A stretch of 64,000 nucleotides of DNA from NCBI GenBank assembly GCA_934589675.1, contig CAKTOF010000004.1:1-64000 (forward strand), read 5' to 3'. How positions within the stretch are numbered: position 1 is the first letter of the stretch; the number at the start of each line of letters is the position of its first letter. The translations under genes and the position numbers were made by a program. Source of the DNA: an uncultured Oscillospiraceae bacterium (lineage in GTDB: Bacteria > Bacillota > Clostridia > Oscillospirales > Oscillospiraceae). Below are positions 24,969-33,396 of the stretch, in pieces. Below the pieces are notes generated by a model, which made no database searches, was not told the DNA's origin, and was given only the letters and a program-made list of their open reading frames with translations.

Positions 24969-25859
24969 ATGGCAAAGACAAAAACGGCGGCGCCGCGTCT
25001 GGATGAGCAGAACAAGCGCCGCAGCCAGCTGCACGAGGTCTGGCGCCGCTTCCGGCGGAACCACCTGGCCATGCTCGGCCTCGTCATTGCGGGACTGCTG
25101 GTGCTCGTGGCGCTCCTTGCGCCGGTGCTTGCGCCGTATGACCCGAATCTCATCGACCCGATCAACCGGCTCCAGATGCCCAGCAGCGCGCATCTGCTCG
25201 GCACGGACAACTTCGGCCGCGATCTGCTCTCGCGCCTGATCTACGGCACGCGCGTGTCGCTCGGCGTCTCGCTGCTCGGTCTTGTCATCGCGCTGGCCAT
25301 CAGCATCCTGTTCGGCGCGACGGCGGGCTACTTCGGCGGCCGGTATGAGAACGTGCTCATGCGCCTGACGGACATCCTCATGTGCATCCCCGGCGTATTG
25401 CTCGCGGTGTCCATCTCCGCGCTGCTCGGCGTCGGCGTGGTCAATACGGCCATCGCCATCGCCGTCTCCGGCGTCGCGCCGGCCATCCGGATGCTGCGCG
25501 CGACCGTCATGCAGATCCGCGAGCAGGAGTACGTCGAGGCGGCCCGCGCGACCGGCTCGCGCAACGGGCGCATCATCTTCAAGCAGATCCTGCCCAACAC
25601 GCTCTCGCCGATCATCGTCGACTCGACGATGCGCATCGGCGGCAACATCCTTCAGATCTCGAGCCTGTCGTTCATCGGCCTCGGCGTGCAGCCGCCCACG
25701 AGCGAGTGGGGCTCCATCCTGAGCTCCGGTCAGGAGTTCATCACGACGTTCTGGCCGCTCATCACATTCCCGGGCATCGCCATCGTGCTGACTGTTTTCG
25801 CCTTCAACGTCATGGGCGACGGCCTGCGCGACGCGCTCGACCCGCGCATGAAGCAGTAA
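24969..25859 (+). CDS. ABC transporter permease (DppC-like)
   Basis: The 296-residue permease has a cytoplasmic basic N-terminus, about six helices, the DppC mark LLGTDNFGRDLLSRLIYGTR and the EAA loop QEYVEAARATGSRNGRIIFK near residue 180. AAGGAGG lies directly before the ATG at the end of the preceding gene. It pairs with the DppB-like subunit. Confidence 0.94.
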   Translation: MAKTKTAAPRLDEQNKRRSQLHEVWRRFRRNHLAMLGLVIAGLLVLVALLAPVLAPYDPNLIDPINRLQMPSSAHLLGTDNFGRDLLSRLIYGTRVSLGVSLLGLVIALAISILFGATAGYFGGRYENVLMRLTDILMCIPGVLLAVSISALLGVGVVNTAIAIAVSGVAPAIRMLRATVMQIREQEYVEAARATGSRNGRIIFKQILPNTLSPIIVDSTMRIGGNILQISSLSFIGLGVQPPTSEWGSILSSGQEFITTFWPLITFPGIAIVLTVFAFNVMGDGLRDALDPRMKQ

Positions 25860-25875
25860 GGAGGCGGCTGAAACT

Positions 25876-27882
25876 ATGAGTGAAACCCTGCTGGAAGTGA
25901 AAAACCTCGTCGTCCGCTATGTGACGATGGACGATACGGTCGAGGCGGTCAACGACGTCAGCTTCACCATTGGAAAGGGCGAGACGCTCGGCCTTGTCGG
26001 CGAGACGGGCGCGGGCAAGACGACGACGGCGCTGGCGATCCTGCGCCTGATCCAGTCACCGCCCGGAAAGATCGAGTCCGGCGAGATCCTGTTCGACGGC
26101 GTCGACCTGCTCGGCCTCAACGAGCTCGGCATCCGCTCCATCCGCGGCAAGCAGATCTCCATGATCTTTCAGGACCCGATGACGGCGCTCAACCCGATCT
26201 TCCGCGTGGAGGATCAGATATCCGAGGTCGTGCGCCTGCACGAAAAATGCACGGACAAAGAGGCCGTGGAGCAGGCGCGGAAAATGCTCGAGCTCGTCGG
26301 CATTCCGCGCGAGCGCGGTGTGGAGTATCCGCACCAGTTCTCCGGCGGCATGAAGCAGCGCGTCGTCATCGCTATGGCGCTTGCCTGCTCGCCGCGCCTG
26401 CTCATCGCCGACGAGCCGACGACGGCGCTCGACGTGACCATTCAGGCGCAGGTCCTCGACATGATCAATGACCTGAAGAAAAAGCTCGGCACGAGCATGC
26501 TGCTCATCACGCACGATCTCGGCGTCGTGGCCGAGACGTGCGACAAGGTCGCCATCATGTACGCCGGCGAGATCGTCGAGTGCGGCTCCATCGACCAGAT
26601 CTTCCGCTCGCTTGCCCATCCGTATACGGAGGGCCTGTTCGGCTCGCTGCCGAGCCTCGATCAGGATGTGGAGCGCCTTTCGCCGATCGTCGGACTCATG
26701 CCAGACCCGGCGCATCTGCCGGCAGGCTGCAAGTTCCACCCGCGCTGCCCGTATGCCACGAAGGAATGCGAGGAACGCCATCCGGAGCTGACGGAGCTTG
26801 CGCCCGGCCACTTTGCCCGCTGCCTGCGTATCCACGACGGCCTGACGCTCTCAGCCGCCCCGGCGCAGAGCAAGGCTGCCGCGCCCACGGCCAAGGCGCA
26901 TCTGACGGAAGAAAAGAGCGAGACGCCGCTGCTGGAGGTCCGTCATCTGAAGAAGTACTTCAAGACGCCGCGCGGCCAGCTTCATGCTGTGGACGACGTC
27001 GGCTTCACGCTGGCAAGCGGAAAGACGCTCGGCGTCGTCGGCGAGTCCGGCTGCGGCAAGTCGACGCTCGGCCGCACCGTGCTCGGCCTGCTTGACGCGA
27101 CAGACGGCCAGATCCTGTTCGACGGCGAGGACATCACCCGCGCGAAGGGAAACCACCGCCGTCAGCTCCAGCGGCAGATGCAGATCATTTTCCAGGATCC
27201 GTTCTCGTCGCTCAACCCGCGCAACACCGTCTTTGACCTGATCGCCGACCCGCTGCGCACGTTCAGGCTGTTCCGGGACAAAAAAGAGCTCGAGCATCGC
27301 GTGTATGAGCTGATGGATACGGTCGGTCTTGCCCGGCGCTATGCCATGAGCTACCCGCACGAGCTCGACGGCGGCCGCCGCCAGCGCATCGGCATCGCCC
27401 GCGCGCTCTCGCTCGAGCCGAAGTTCATCGTCTGCGACGAGCCGGTCTCGGCGCTCGACGTGTCCATTCAGGCGCAGGTGCTCAACCTCTTGCAGGATCT
27501 TCAGGCGGAAAAGGGCATCAGCTACATGTTCGTCACGCACGACATGTCAGTCGTCAAGCATATCTCCGACGACATTCTTGTGATGTACGTCGGCGCAATG
27601 GTCGAAAAGTGCCCGTCGAAGTCGCTGTTTGAGCGCCCGCTCCATCCGTATACGAAGGGTCTGCTCTCGGCGATCCCCGTGCCGTCGCTCGACCGCGTCA
27701 ATGAGCGCATCATCATGCAGGGCGAGCTGACGAGCCCCGTCAATCCGAAGCCGGGCTGCCGCTTCGCGCCCCGCTGCCCGTATGCAAAGGAGCGCTGCCA
27801 CTGTGAAATGCCGGTTTATGAGGAGATTCTGGACGGCCACTTCGTCGCCTGCCACTATGTCCGTGAGATCAACGGTCTTTAA
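25876..27882 (+). CDS. Fused dual ATPase of the peptide ABC transporter (DppD-DppF)
   Basis: The 668 residues hold two nucleotide-binding domains that are separate proteins in E. coli Dpp. The first has Walker [10 protein letters not shown] at 42, signature FSGGMKQR near 156, Walker B LLIADEPT and an oligopeptide C-terminal motif with Cys residues ([20 protein letters not shown]). The second has Walker [10 protein letters not shown] at 389, signature LDGGRRQR near 497 (Asp in place of the usual Ser) and the same Cys-rich tail ([14 protein letters not shown]). The two halves therefore form one asymmetric heterodimer in a single chain. AAGGAGG precedes the ATG. Confidence 0.94.
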   Translation: MSETLLEVKNLVVRYVTMDDTVEAVNDVSFTIGKGETLGLVGETGAGKTTTALAILRLIQSPPGKIESGEILFDGVDLLGLNELGIRSIRGKQISMIFQDPMTALNPIFRVEDQISEVVRLHEKCTDKEAVEQARKMLELVGIPRERGVEYPHQFSGGMKQRVVIAMALACSPRLLIADEPTTALDVTIQAQVLDMINDLKKKLGTSMLLITHDLGVVAETCDKVAIMYAGEIVECGSIDQIFRSLAHPYTEGLFGSLPSLDQDVERLSPIVGLMPDPAHLPAGCKFHPRCPYATKECEERHPELTELAPGHFARCLRIHDGLTLSAAPAQSKAAAPTAKAHLTEEKSETPLLEVRHLKKYFKTPRGQLHAVDDVGFTLASGKTLGVVGESGCGKSTLGRTVLGLLDATDGQILFDGEDITRAKGNHRRQLQRQMQIIFQDPFSSLNPRNTVFDLIADPLRTFRLFRDKKELEHRVYELMDTVGLARRYAMSYPHELDGGRRQRIGIARALSLEPKFIVCDEPVSALDVSIQAQVLNLLQDLQAEKGISYMFVTHDMSVVKHISDDILVMYVGAMVEKCPSKSLFERPLHPYTKGLLSAIPVPSLDRVNERIIMQGELTSPVNPKPGCRFAPRCPYAKERCHCEMPVYEEILDGHFVACHYVREINGL

Positions 27883-28561
27883 GCGCCTGCTGGCGCTGCT
27901 CGCGTGTGTTTTTGCGCTGCGCGCAGGCGCGCTGGCCGTCGGGGAGACGGCGGTCGGCGACCGCGCGGCGGACGCGCTGCGCGCTGCCGCCGGGACGCAG
28001 ATCGCGCTGATCTCCGACGACGCGCTTGCAGGCGGAACAGAGCGCGCGCCGGTCACCGCGGTTTTGTCGCCGGGAGAGCTGTGGATGCTCCTGGAGCAGG
28101 CAGCGGCCGGGATCGTGGTCGATCCGATGAGCGAGCGCATCGACGATGCCGCATCCGGAGCGGGGTTTGTGCAGGTGTCCGGCCTTTCGCTGCGGCTCGA
28201 CGCTTCGGCGCCGGCAGGAGAGCGCATCCTCGCCGTCAGCGTGGACGGCGTGCCGATCGACGCGGCCGATGAGTCGACGCGCCTGACGGCCGCGCTCTCG
28301 GCGGATCTGGCGGAGGGCGCGCCGCTGGATGCGCCGCTGTCGGAGATCCTGGCGGACGCGCGCGAAGGCGAGCGGACGCAGACGCGCATTACGATCATCG
28401 GAGCAAGAGAAAACCTGATTGCAGAGCGCATCCCGATCGGTCTGCTGCCGGCCGGCTGTGCGGCTGCGGCGGCTGCCGCGGTTGTGTATATGAAAAAACT
28501 GCGGCGGCATTCGAATGTGGTGCTGTCGGAGACCGGAGTGTTTGGAGGAATATCGGAATGA
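27857..28561 (+). CDS. Exported, membrane-anchored protein with 5'-nucleotidase C-terminal-like segment
   Basis: The 234-residue protein has a signal peptide (RLLALLACVFALRAGALA), an extracytoplasmic domain, and a C-terminal anchor (LLPAGCAAAAAAAVVYM followed by KKLRR). The segment PGELWMLLEQAAAG...GFVQVSGLSLRLDASAPAGE... resembles the small C-terminal domain of 5'-nucleotidases that binds substrate; no metallophosphatase domain is present. The start overlaps the end of the ATPase gene by 26 bases, and its last bases overlap the next gene as ATGA, so it belongs to the same operon. It may capture or present a nucleotide-like ligand (inference). Confidence 0.6.
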   Translation: MSVRSTVFKRLLALLACVFALRAGALAVGETAVGDRAADALRAAAGTQIALISDDALAGGTERAPVTAVLSPGELWMLLEQAAAGIVVDPMSERIDDAASGAGFVQVSGLSLRLDASAPAGERILAVSVDGVPIDAADESTRLTAALSADLAEGAPLDAPLSEILADAREGERTQTRITIIGARENLIAERIPIGLLPAGCAAAAAAAVVYMKKLRRHSNVVLSETGVFGGISE

Positions 28562-30042
28562 AAACATGCAAGTATGACGCTGTTGTGCTGGGCGGCGGCG
28601 CGGGACTGATCGCGGCTGTCCGCCTCAGACAGCTGACAGGCAAACGCATCCTGGTGCTGGAAAAAGCGAAGGTGACGGGCGGCGGATTCCAGTTCGCGCG
28701 CACGATGCGCGTGTTCAAAAGCCAATGGCAGGCCGACCGCGGTCTGGAGGACAAAACGGCCGAATTCATGCGCGGCGTGATGGATCTGTCGCTCTGGCGC
28801 GTCGATCCGGAGCTTGCGCACGCGGCCATCGAGGGCACGGGACAGTTTTTTGACTGGTTCTGCACGCTCGAGCCCGGCATCGAACAGGAATTTGAGGTCG
28901 GAAGCTATCTCTTTGATCTGCCGGACGGCCAGAAAGCGCCCGCGCATGAGTCAAACGGCGACGGCGCCGGCAGGGTGTTCATGGCGGTCATGAAGAAAAA
29001 ATGCGCCGAGCTCGGCGTGGACGTGCTGACCTCGACGCCGTTTTACGACGTGGAGACGGAAGATGGCCGCGTGAGCGCTGTGCTCGCGCACGGCCCGGAA
29101 GGGCAGATGCGCATCGAATGCCGGAACATCATCATTGCCTCCGGCCGGTGGATCTGCAACCGCGACATCGTCCAGCGCGTCATCCCGCGCTTCAACGAGG
29201 TCTATATGCGCCCGGGCGCGCAGATGAACCCCACCTATACGGGCGACGCATTTGCCGCCGCGGAAAAGCTGGGCGCGAAGATCGACTATGATTCGTGCTG
29301 CCTGCGCCTGATGGGGCCGCATTTTTCAAGCCGGAGCCGCGTGGCCAATCAGGCGGCCGGATCGGACTTCGCCATCGGCGTCAACCTGCTCGGCCGGCGC
29401 TTTGTGTCCGAGCCGATGGTGCCGCGCATGGACTTCTTCGATACCGGCCATGTGCTGCTCGATCAGCCGAAGGGCGTGAGCTACTGGGTGTTCGACCGCA
29501 ATACGCTCGCCGCGGCCATGGAGCGGGCGAAGGATCCGGCTGCCGCGCCGCCGCTGCCGCTTCTGCCGCCGGAGTACCCCGCGACGCTGGCGGAGGCGGA
29601 GGCGGAGATCTGCTCCGCGCTCGGCGAGCCCGAGCTCTTTACGGCCGGGACGGCGGCGGAGCTCGCCCGCGCGATCGGCGTGGACGAGGCCGGGCTTGTG
29701 AAAACCATCGAAGAGTACAACGAGTATTGCCGCACCGGAATGGACTGGACGGGATATAAGGATCAGAAGAACCTCGTGCCGATGACAGGGCCGTTCTACG
29801 CCGTGCGCGGCTGGCTGGACACAGACGGCTCGTTCGGCGGGCTGGACGTCAACAGCCGGATGCAGGTGCTCTCGCCGTCCGGCGAGCCGGTCCCCGGCGT
29901 CTGGGCGGCCGGCGACATTACCGGCTCGCGCTATATCGTCGCGGCCGAGATCAAAAAGCAGATCCTCAACGATCTGTCATGGGCGTTTTCCAGCGCGTTC
30001 CTCGCCGCCAATGATGCGGCGCGGGCATTGAAGGAGGAATGA
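28558..30042 (+). CDS. FAD-dependent oxidoreductase (fumarate-reductase-flavoprotein type), paralogue 1
   Basis: The 494-residue FAD_binding_2 protein begins with a dinucleotide fold (DAVVLGGGAGLIAAVRL). It has the C-terminal FAD contact GVWAAGDITGSRYIVAAE and the family segment TIEEYNEYCRTGMDW. Relatives reduce C=C bonds in fumarate, urocanate or steroids using reduced flavin. Its first Gly motif reads GGGAGL, one residue shorter than the GGGGAGL of the next gene. No export signal or heme motif is present, so it is cytoplasmic. GGAGG precedes the ATG, and it overlaps the upstream gene by four bases. It is a tandem duplicate of 30045-31532. Confidence 0.88.
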   Translation: MKTCKYDAVVLGGGAGLIAAVRLRQLTGKRILVLEKAKVTGGGFQFARTMRVFKSQWQADRGLEDKTAEFMRGVMDLSLWRVDPELAHAAIEGTGQFFDWFCTLEPGIEQEFEVGSYLFDLPDGQKAPAHESNGDGAGRVFMAVMKKKCAELGVDVLTSTPFYDVETEDGRVSAVLAHGPEGQMRIECRNIIIASGRWICNRDIVQRVIPRFNEVYMRPGAQMNPTYTGDAFAAAEKLGAKIDYDSCCLRLMGPHFSSRSRVANQAAGSDFAIGVNLLGRRFVSEPMVPRMDFFDTGHVLLDQPKGVSYWVFDRNTLAAAMERAKDPAAAPPLPLLPPEYPATLAEAEAEICSALGEPELFTAGTAAELARAIGVDEAGLVKTIEEYNEYCRTGMDWTGYKDQKNLVPMTGPFYAVRGWLDTDGSFGGLDVNSRMQVLSPSGEPVPGVWAAGDITGSRYIVAAEIKKQILNDLSWAFSSAFLAANDAARALKEE

Positions 30043-30044
30043 GG

Positions 30045-31532
30045 ATGAAAACAGTGACGTTCGATGTCGCGGTGCTCGGCGGCGGCGGAGCCGGTCTGGT
30101 CGCGGCGGCGCGCATCCGCCAGATGACCGGAAAGCGCGTTGTCGTGCTGGAAAAGGCCAAGGCGACGGGCGGCGGCATGCAGTTTGCGCGCACGATGCGC
30201 GTGTTCAGGAGCAAATGGCAGGCTGAGCGCGGCCTGGAGGACAAGACGGCCGAATTCATGCGCGGCGTGATGGATCTGTGCCTGTGGCGCGTGGAGCCGG
30301 AGCTTGCGCGGGCGGCCATCGAGGGCACGGGGCAGTTTTTTGACTGGTTCTGCGGCCTCCAGCCCGGCCTTGCGGAGAAATTTTCCGTCGGCGGCTATAT
30401 TTTTGACATGCCGAACGGCCAGAAGGGCCCGGATCTTGAGGGCAACGCGCCCGGTACGGGCGCCGGCCGGCTCATCATGGACGTCATGCGGCAGACGTGC
30501 CAGACGCTGGGCGTCGAGATCCTGACGCAGACGGCAGCCTATGACGCCGAGCTGACGGATGGCCGCCTCAGCGCGATCCTCGCCCGGCAGGGCGATGAGA
30601 CGATCCGCGTCGCGTGCTCGTCCGTCGTCATCGCCAGCGGCAGCTGGATTTCCAACCCGGCGCTTGTGGAGAAGTTCATGCCGAAGTTCGCCTCGGCGGA
30701 GATCCTGCCGACGCCGCACACAAACCCGGCCTATACGGGAGACGGCCTCGCCATCGCGCAGAAGCTCGGCTCGCCGCTCGACGAGGCAGGCTGCTGCATC
30801 CGCCTGATGGGGCCGATGATGGCGGGCAAAAGTCAGGTGCTGGACGCCGCGGCGAACTCGCCTTTTGCCATCGGCGTCAACGTGTACGGCCGGCGTTTTG
30901 TCTCCGAGCCGATGGTGCCGCGCATGGACTTTTTTGACACAGGCCACGTCCTTGTCGATCAGCCGCGCGCCGTGAGCTACTGGATCATCGACCGCGCCGG
31001 CCTCAGGGCGGCCGTCGAGCGCGCCCGCGCCGTGCCGCCGGAGGCGCTCGGCCCGTTCCCGCCGTATCAGTATCCGGACAGCTGGGAGCAGATCGACGCG
31101 GACATCGAAGCGGCGCTGGACGGGAAGCTGACGTTCCGCGCCGATACGCCGGAGGAGCTCGCCCGCATGATCGGCGTGGACGAGAAGGGGCTTTGCAAGA
31201 CCATCGCCGACTACAACGAATTCTGCCGCACCGGCATGGACTGGGACGGCTACAAGGACAGCGCAGACCTCGTCGCCATGACGGGACCGTACTATGCGGT
31301 GCGCGCCTATCTTGGAACGGACGGCGCATTCGGCGGCATCCGCATCAACGAGAAGATGCAGGCGCTCGACGCGGACGGCCGGCCGGTGCCCGGCGTCTAT
31401 GCCGCAGGCGACATCACCGGCAGCCGCCACATCGTGGCCGCGGGCGTCAAGCGGCAGATCCTCAACGACATGTCCTGGGCATTTTCCAGCGGTTTTGTCG
31501 CCGGAACCTGCCTGGCAGAGGAACTGAAATGA
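30045..31532 (+). CDS. FAD-dependent oxidoreductase (fumarate-reductase-flavoprotein type), paralogue 2
   Basis: The 495-residue protein is clearly a tandem paralogue of the preceding one; long stretches such as DKTAEFMRGVMD and AAIEGTGQFFDWFC are identical. It has the full GxGxxG fold (VAVLGGGGAGLVAAARI) and ends GDITGSRHIVAAGVKRQILND. I chose the ATG at 30045 because AAGGAGG is seven bases upstream; an ATG two codons earlier is too close. It may have diverged in substrate, or form a heteromer with its twin. The substrate is unknown. Confidence 0.9.
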   Translation: MKTVTFDVAVLGGGGAGLVAAARIRQMTGKRVVVLEKAKATGGGMQFARTMRVFRSKWQAERGLEDKTAEFMRGVMDLCLWRVEPELARAAIEGTGQFFDWFCGLQPGLAEKFSVGGYIFDMPNGQKGPDLEGNAPGTGAGRLIMDVMRQTCQTLGVEILTQTAAYDAELTDGRLSAILARQGDETIRVACSSVVIASGSWISNPALVEKFMPKFASAEILPTPHTNPAYTGDGLAIAQKLGSPLDEAGCCIRLMGPMMAGKSQVLDAAANSPFAIGVNVYGRRFVSEPMVPRMDFFDTGHVLVDQPRAVSYWIIDRAGLRAAVERARAVPPEALGPFPPYQYPDSWEQIDADIEAALDGKLTFRADTPEELARMIGVDEKGLCKTIADYNEFCRTGMDWDGYKDSADLVAMTGPYYAVRAYLGTDGAFGGIRINEKMQALDADGRPVPGVYAAGDITGSRHIVAAGVKRQILNDMSWAFSSGFVAGTCLAEELK

Positions 31533-33106
31533 GCGGCTGGAGAACGCCGCCGGCTGCGGTGGAGGAGAGCCGGATCACCGAGACGCTCCGGACGCAGGTC
31601 GCGGTCGTCGGCCTCGGCCACGCCGGAACGGCTGCGCTGCGCGCGCTTGCCGAGGCGGGCGTTCCGGCCATCGGGATCGAGCAGATGCGGCAGGGGCGCT
31701 TTTCGGTGTACGGATGCGACATCGGGCACATCAACTCCGCATTCCTCGCCGCGCGCGGCGTGCCGCGTGTCGATCCCATTGATCTTTATAATGAGATGAT
31801 GCGCCGCTCCGGCAACAAGGCCAATCCCGGCCTTATAATGCGCTTCGCGCAAAGCTGCGGCGATGCGTTTGACTGGTATGTTGACTGCTTCGACGCCGAC
31901 GCGCTCGCCGACGTCCAGGTGACGTACTTCCCGTGCGGCAGATATTTTGACGGGGAGATCAGCGGATACCGGTTCTGGCCGGGAACGGCGGAGTTTCCGG
32001 GGATCTGGACCAAGGGAAGCCCGACGCTGACGGAGCTGACGCGGGCCAACCAGGAAAAGGCGCGTCAATGCGGCGCGCAGACGGCCTTCGGTGCGGAGGC
32101 GCTCTATCTGGAAAGCAAGGCCGGCCGGGTCACGGGCCTGATCGCGCGCTTCGACGACGAGCAGTACGTCCGCATTCTCGCCGAACGCGGCGTCATCCTT
32201 GCCGCCGGCGATTTCGGCGGCAACCCGGAGATGCGGCAGGAGCTGTGCTCGGACGTGCGCGAGCTGTTTGAGCCCGGCGATCACTTCTCCGGCTCCGGCC
32301 GTTCCGGACGCGGCATCCAGATGGGACTCTGGGCGGGCGGACGGCTCGAGGCCGGCCCGATCGCCGCCATGGGCGGCAACGACGGCCTCGCGCCGAGCCT
32401 GACCGACCGCAGCGCCGTGCTCATCCTCGACGAGACGGGGCGCAGGTTCTGCAATGAGTCGCTCGGCGACCCGGTCTTTGTCGGTCAGTCGTTCGGCCAG
32501 CGGCACCACGGCGTCAGCTATCAGGTGTTCGACTCCGACGTGCTTGAGGATCTCGAGCGCCTGCCGCCATCGCACGGCAGCTTTGACATCAATAACCGCG
32601 AGCGCGTCGACCGGCTGCTGGACGCCATGGACAAGGCCGTGGAGGCCGGCCCGGGCGGCTATGAGGTCAAAACGCGGCCGACGGCCGTCATCTACGCCGG
32701 CAGCACGGTCGGCGAGCTGCTGGACAACGCCGGCTTCACCGGCGCGCTGCGGCAGACGGCCGAGCGCGAGATCCTGCGCTATCAGGCAGTTTGCCGCCTC
32801 GGCCGGGACGACGACTTCGGCAAGGATCCGAAAATGCTCCGGCCGATGGACCGCGCGCCGTTCTTCCTGCAGAAGGTCGAGCGCAACGTCATCGGCAATA
32901 TGCTCGTGACGGTCGGCGGCCTTGTAACGGACGAGCGCCAGCGCGTCCTCGACGAAAGCTATCGCCCGATCGGCGGCCTGTTCGCAACCGGCAACTGCTG
33001 CGGCCTTCGCTTTGGCCCGCAGTATTCCACGCCGATGCCGGGCATATCCATCGCCATGGCCATCACGCTCGGCCGCGAAGCCGGGCGGGAGGCCGGAAAG
33101 AAATGA
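31529..33106 (+). CDS. FAD-dependent oxidoreductase, third member of the cluster
   Basis: The 525-residue protein has an N-terminal extension of about 25 residues before TQVAVVGLGHAGTAALRALA (GxGxxG). It has an internal FAD contact VILAAGDFGGNPEM, the catalytic-domain stretch DETGRRFCNESLGDPVFVG and the ending GLFATGNCCGLRFGPQYSTP. The last block is the GEVxGG-like cap seen in flavoproteins that reduce enoates or steroids. It starts as ATGA over the previous stop. It is more distant from the two preceding paralogues than they are from each other. Confidence 0.87.
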   Translation: MSGWRTPPAAVEESRITETLRTQVAVVGLGHAGTAALRALAEAGVPAIGIEQMRQGRFSVYGCDIGHINSAFLAARGVPRVDPIDLYNEMMRRSGNKANPGLIMRFAQSCGDAFDWYVDCFDADALADVQVTYFPCGRYFDGEISGYRFWPGTAEFPGIWTKGSPTLTELTRANQEKARQCGAQTAFGAEALYLESKAGRVTGLIARFDDEQYVRILAERGVILAAGDFGGNPEMRQELCSDVRELFEPGDHFSGSGRSGRGIQMGLWAGGRLEAGPIAAMGGNDGLAPSLTDRSAVLILDETGRRFCNESLGDPVFVGQSFGQRHHGVSYQVFDSDVLEDLERLPPSHGSFDINNRERVDRLLDAMDKAVEAGPGGYEVKTRPTAVIYAGSTVGELLDNAGFTGALRQTAEREILRYQAVCRLGRDDDFGKDPKMLRPMDRAPFFLQKVERNVIGNMLVTVGGLVTDERQRVLDESYRPIGGLFATGNCCGLRFGPQYSTPMPGISIAMAITLGREAGREAGKK

Positions 33107-33110
33107 GACG

Positions 33111-33365
33111 ATGAACCAGACGATCAACTGCGATGTTGCGACCCTCGGCGGCCTGTTCGCCGCCATCGGCGCGGGCGAGCGCGTGCTCGACGAGGCGTAT
33201 CTGCGCGACGGCCAGGAGGTCGCCAATCGGACGAAGGCAAAGGTGTATAACGGCCTGTATGCACTTGACACGCTGCGCGAAATTTGGGATGATATCCACA
33301 ACGGCAAGCCGCCGTGCGGAGTGGAGAAGATCCCCGGGCAGCAGGCGGCGGAGCGGAAGGGCTGA
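33111..33365 (+). CDS. Small conserved-looking protein of unknown function in the flavoprotein operon
   Basis: The 84-residue protein begins MNQTINCDVATLGGLFAAIG and continues with charged helices (TKAKVYNGLYALDTLREIWD) and a flexible, lysine-containing tail. It has no signal peptide, membrane helix or cysteine pair that would suggest a cofactor; single cysteines are at about 7 and 69. It starts four bases after the preceding stop, and the next gene follows after 31 bases, so it is part of the operon. It could be a small partner or chaperone of the flavoproteins. I do not recognise it. Confidence 0.6.
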   Translation: MNQTINCDVATLGGLFAAIGAGERVLDEAYLRDGQEVANRTKAKVYNGLYALDTLREIWDDIHNGKPPCGVEKIPGQQAAERKG

Positions 33366-33396
33366 CCGATCCGCCAGAACAAAGGAGGAACCGCAG

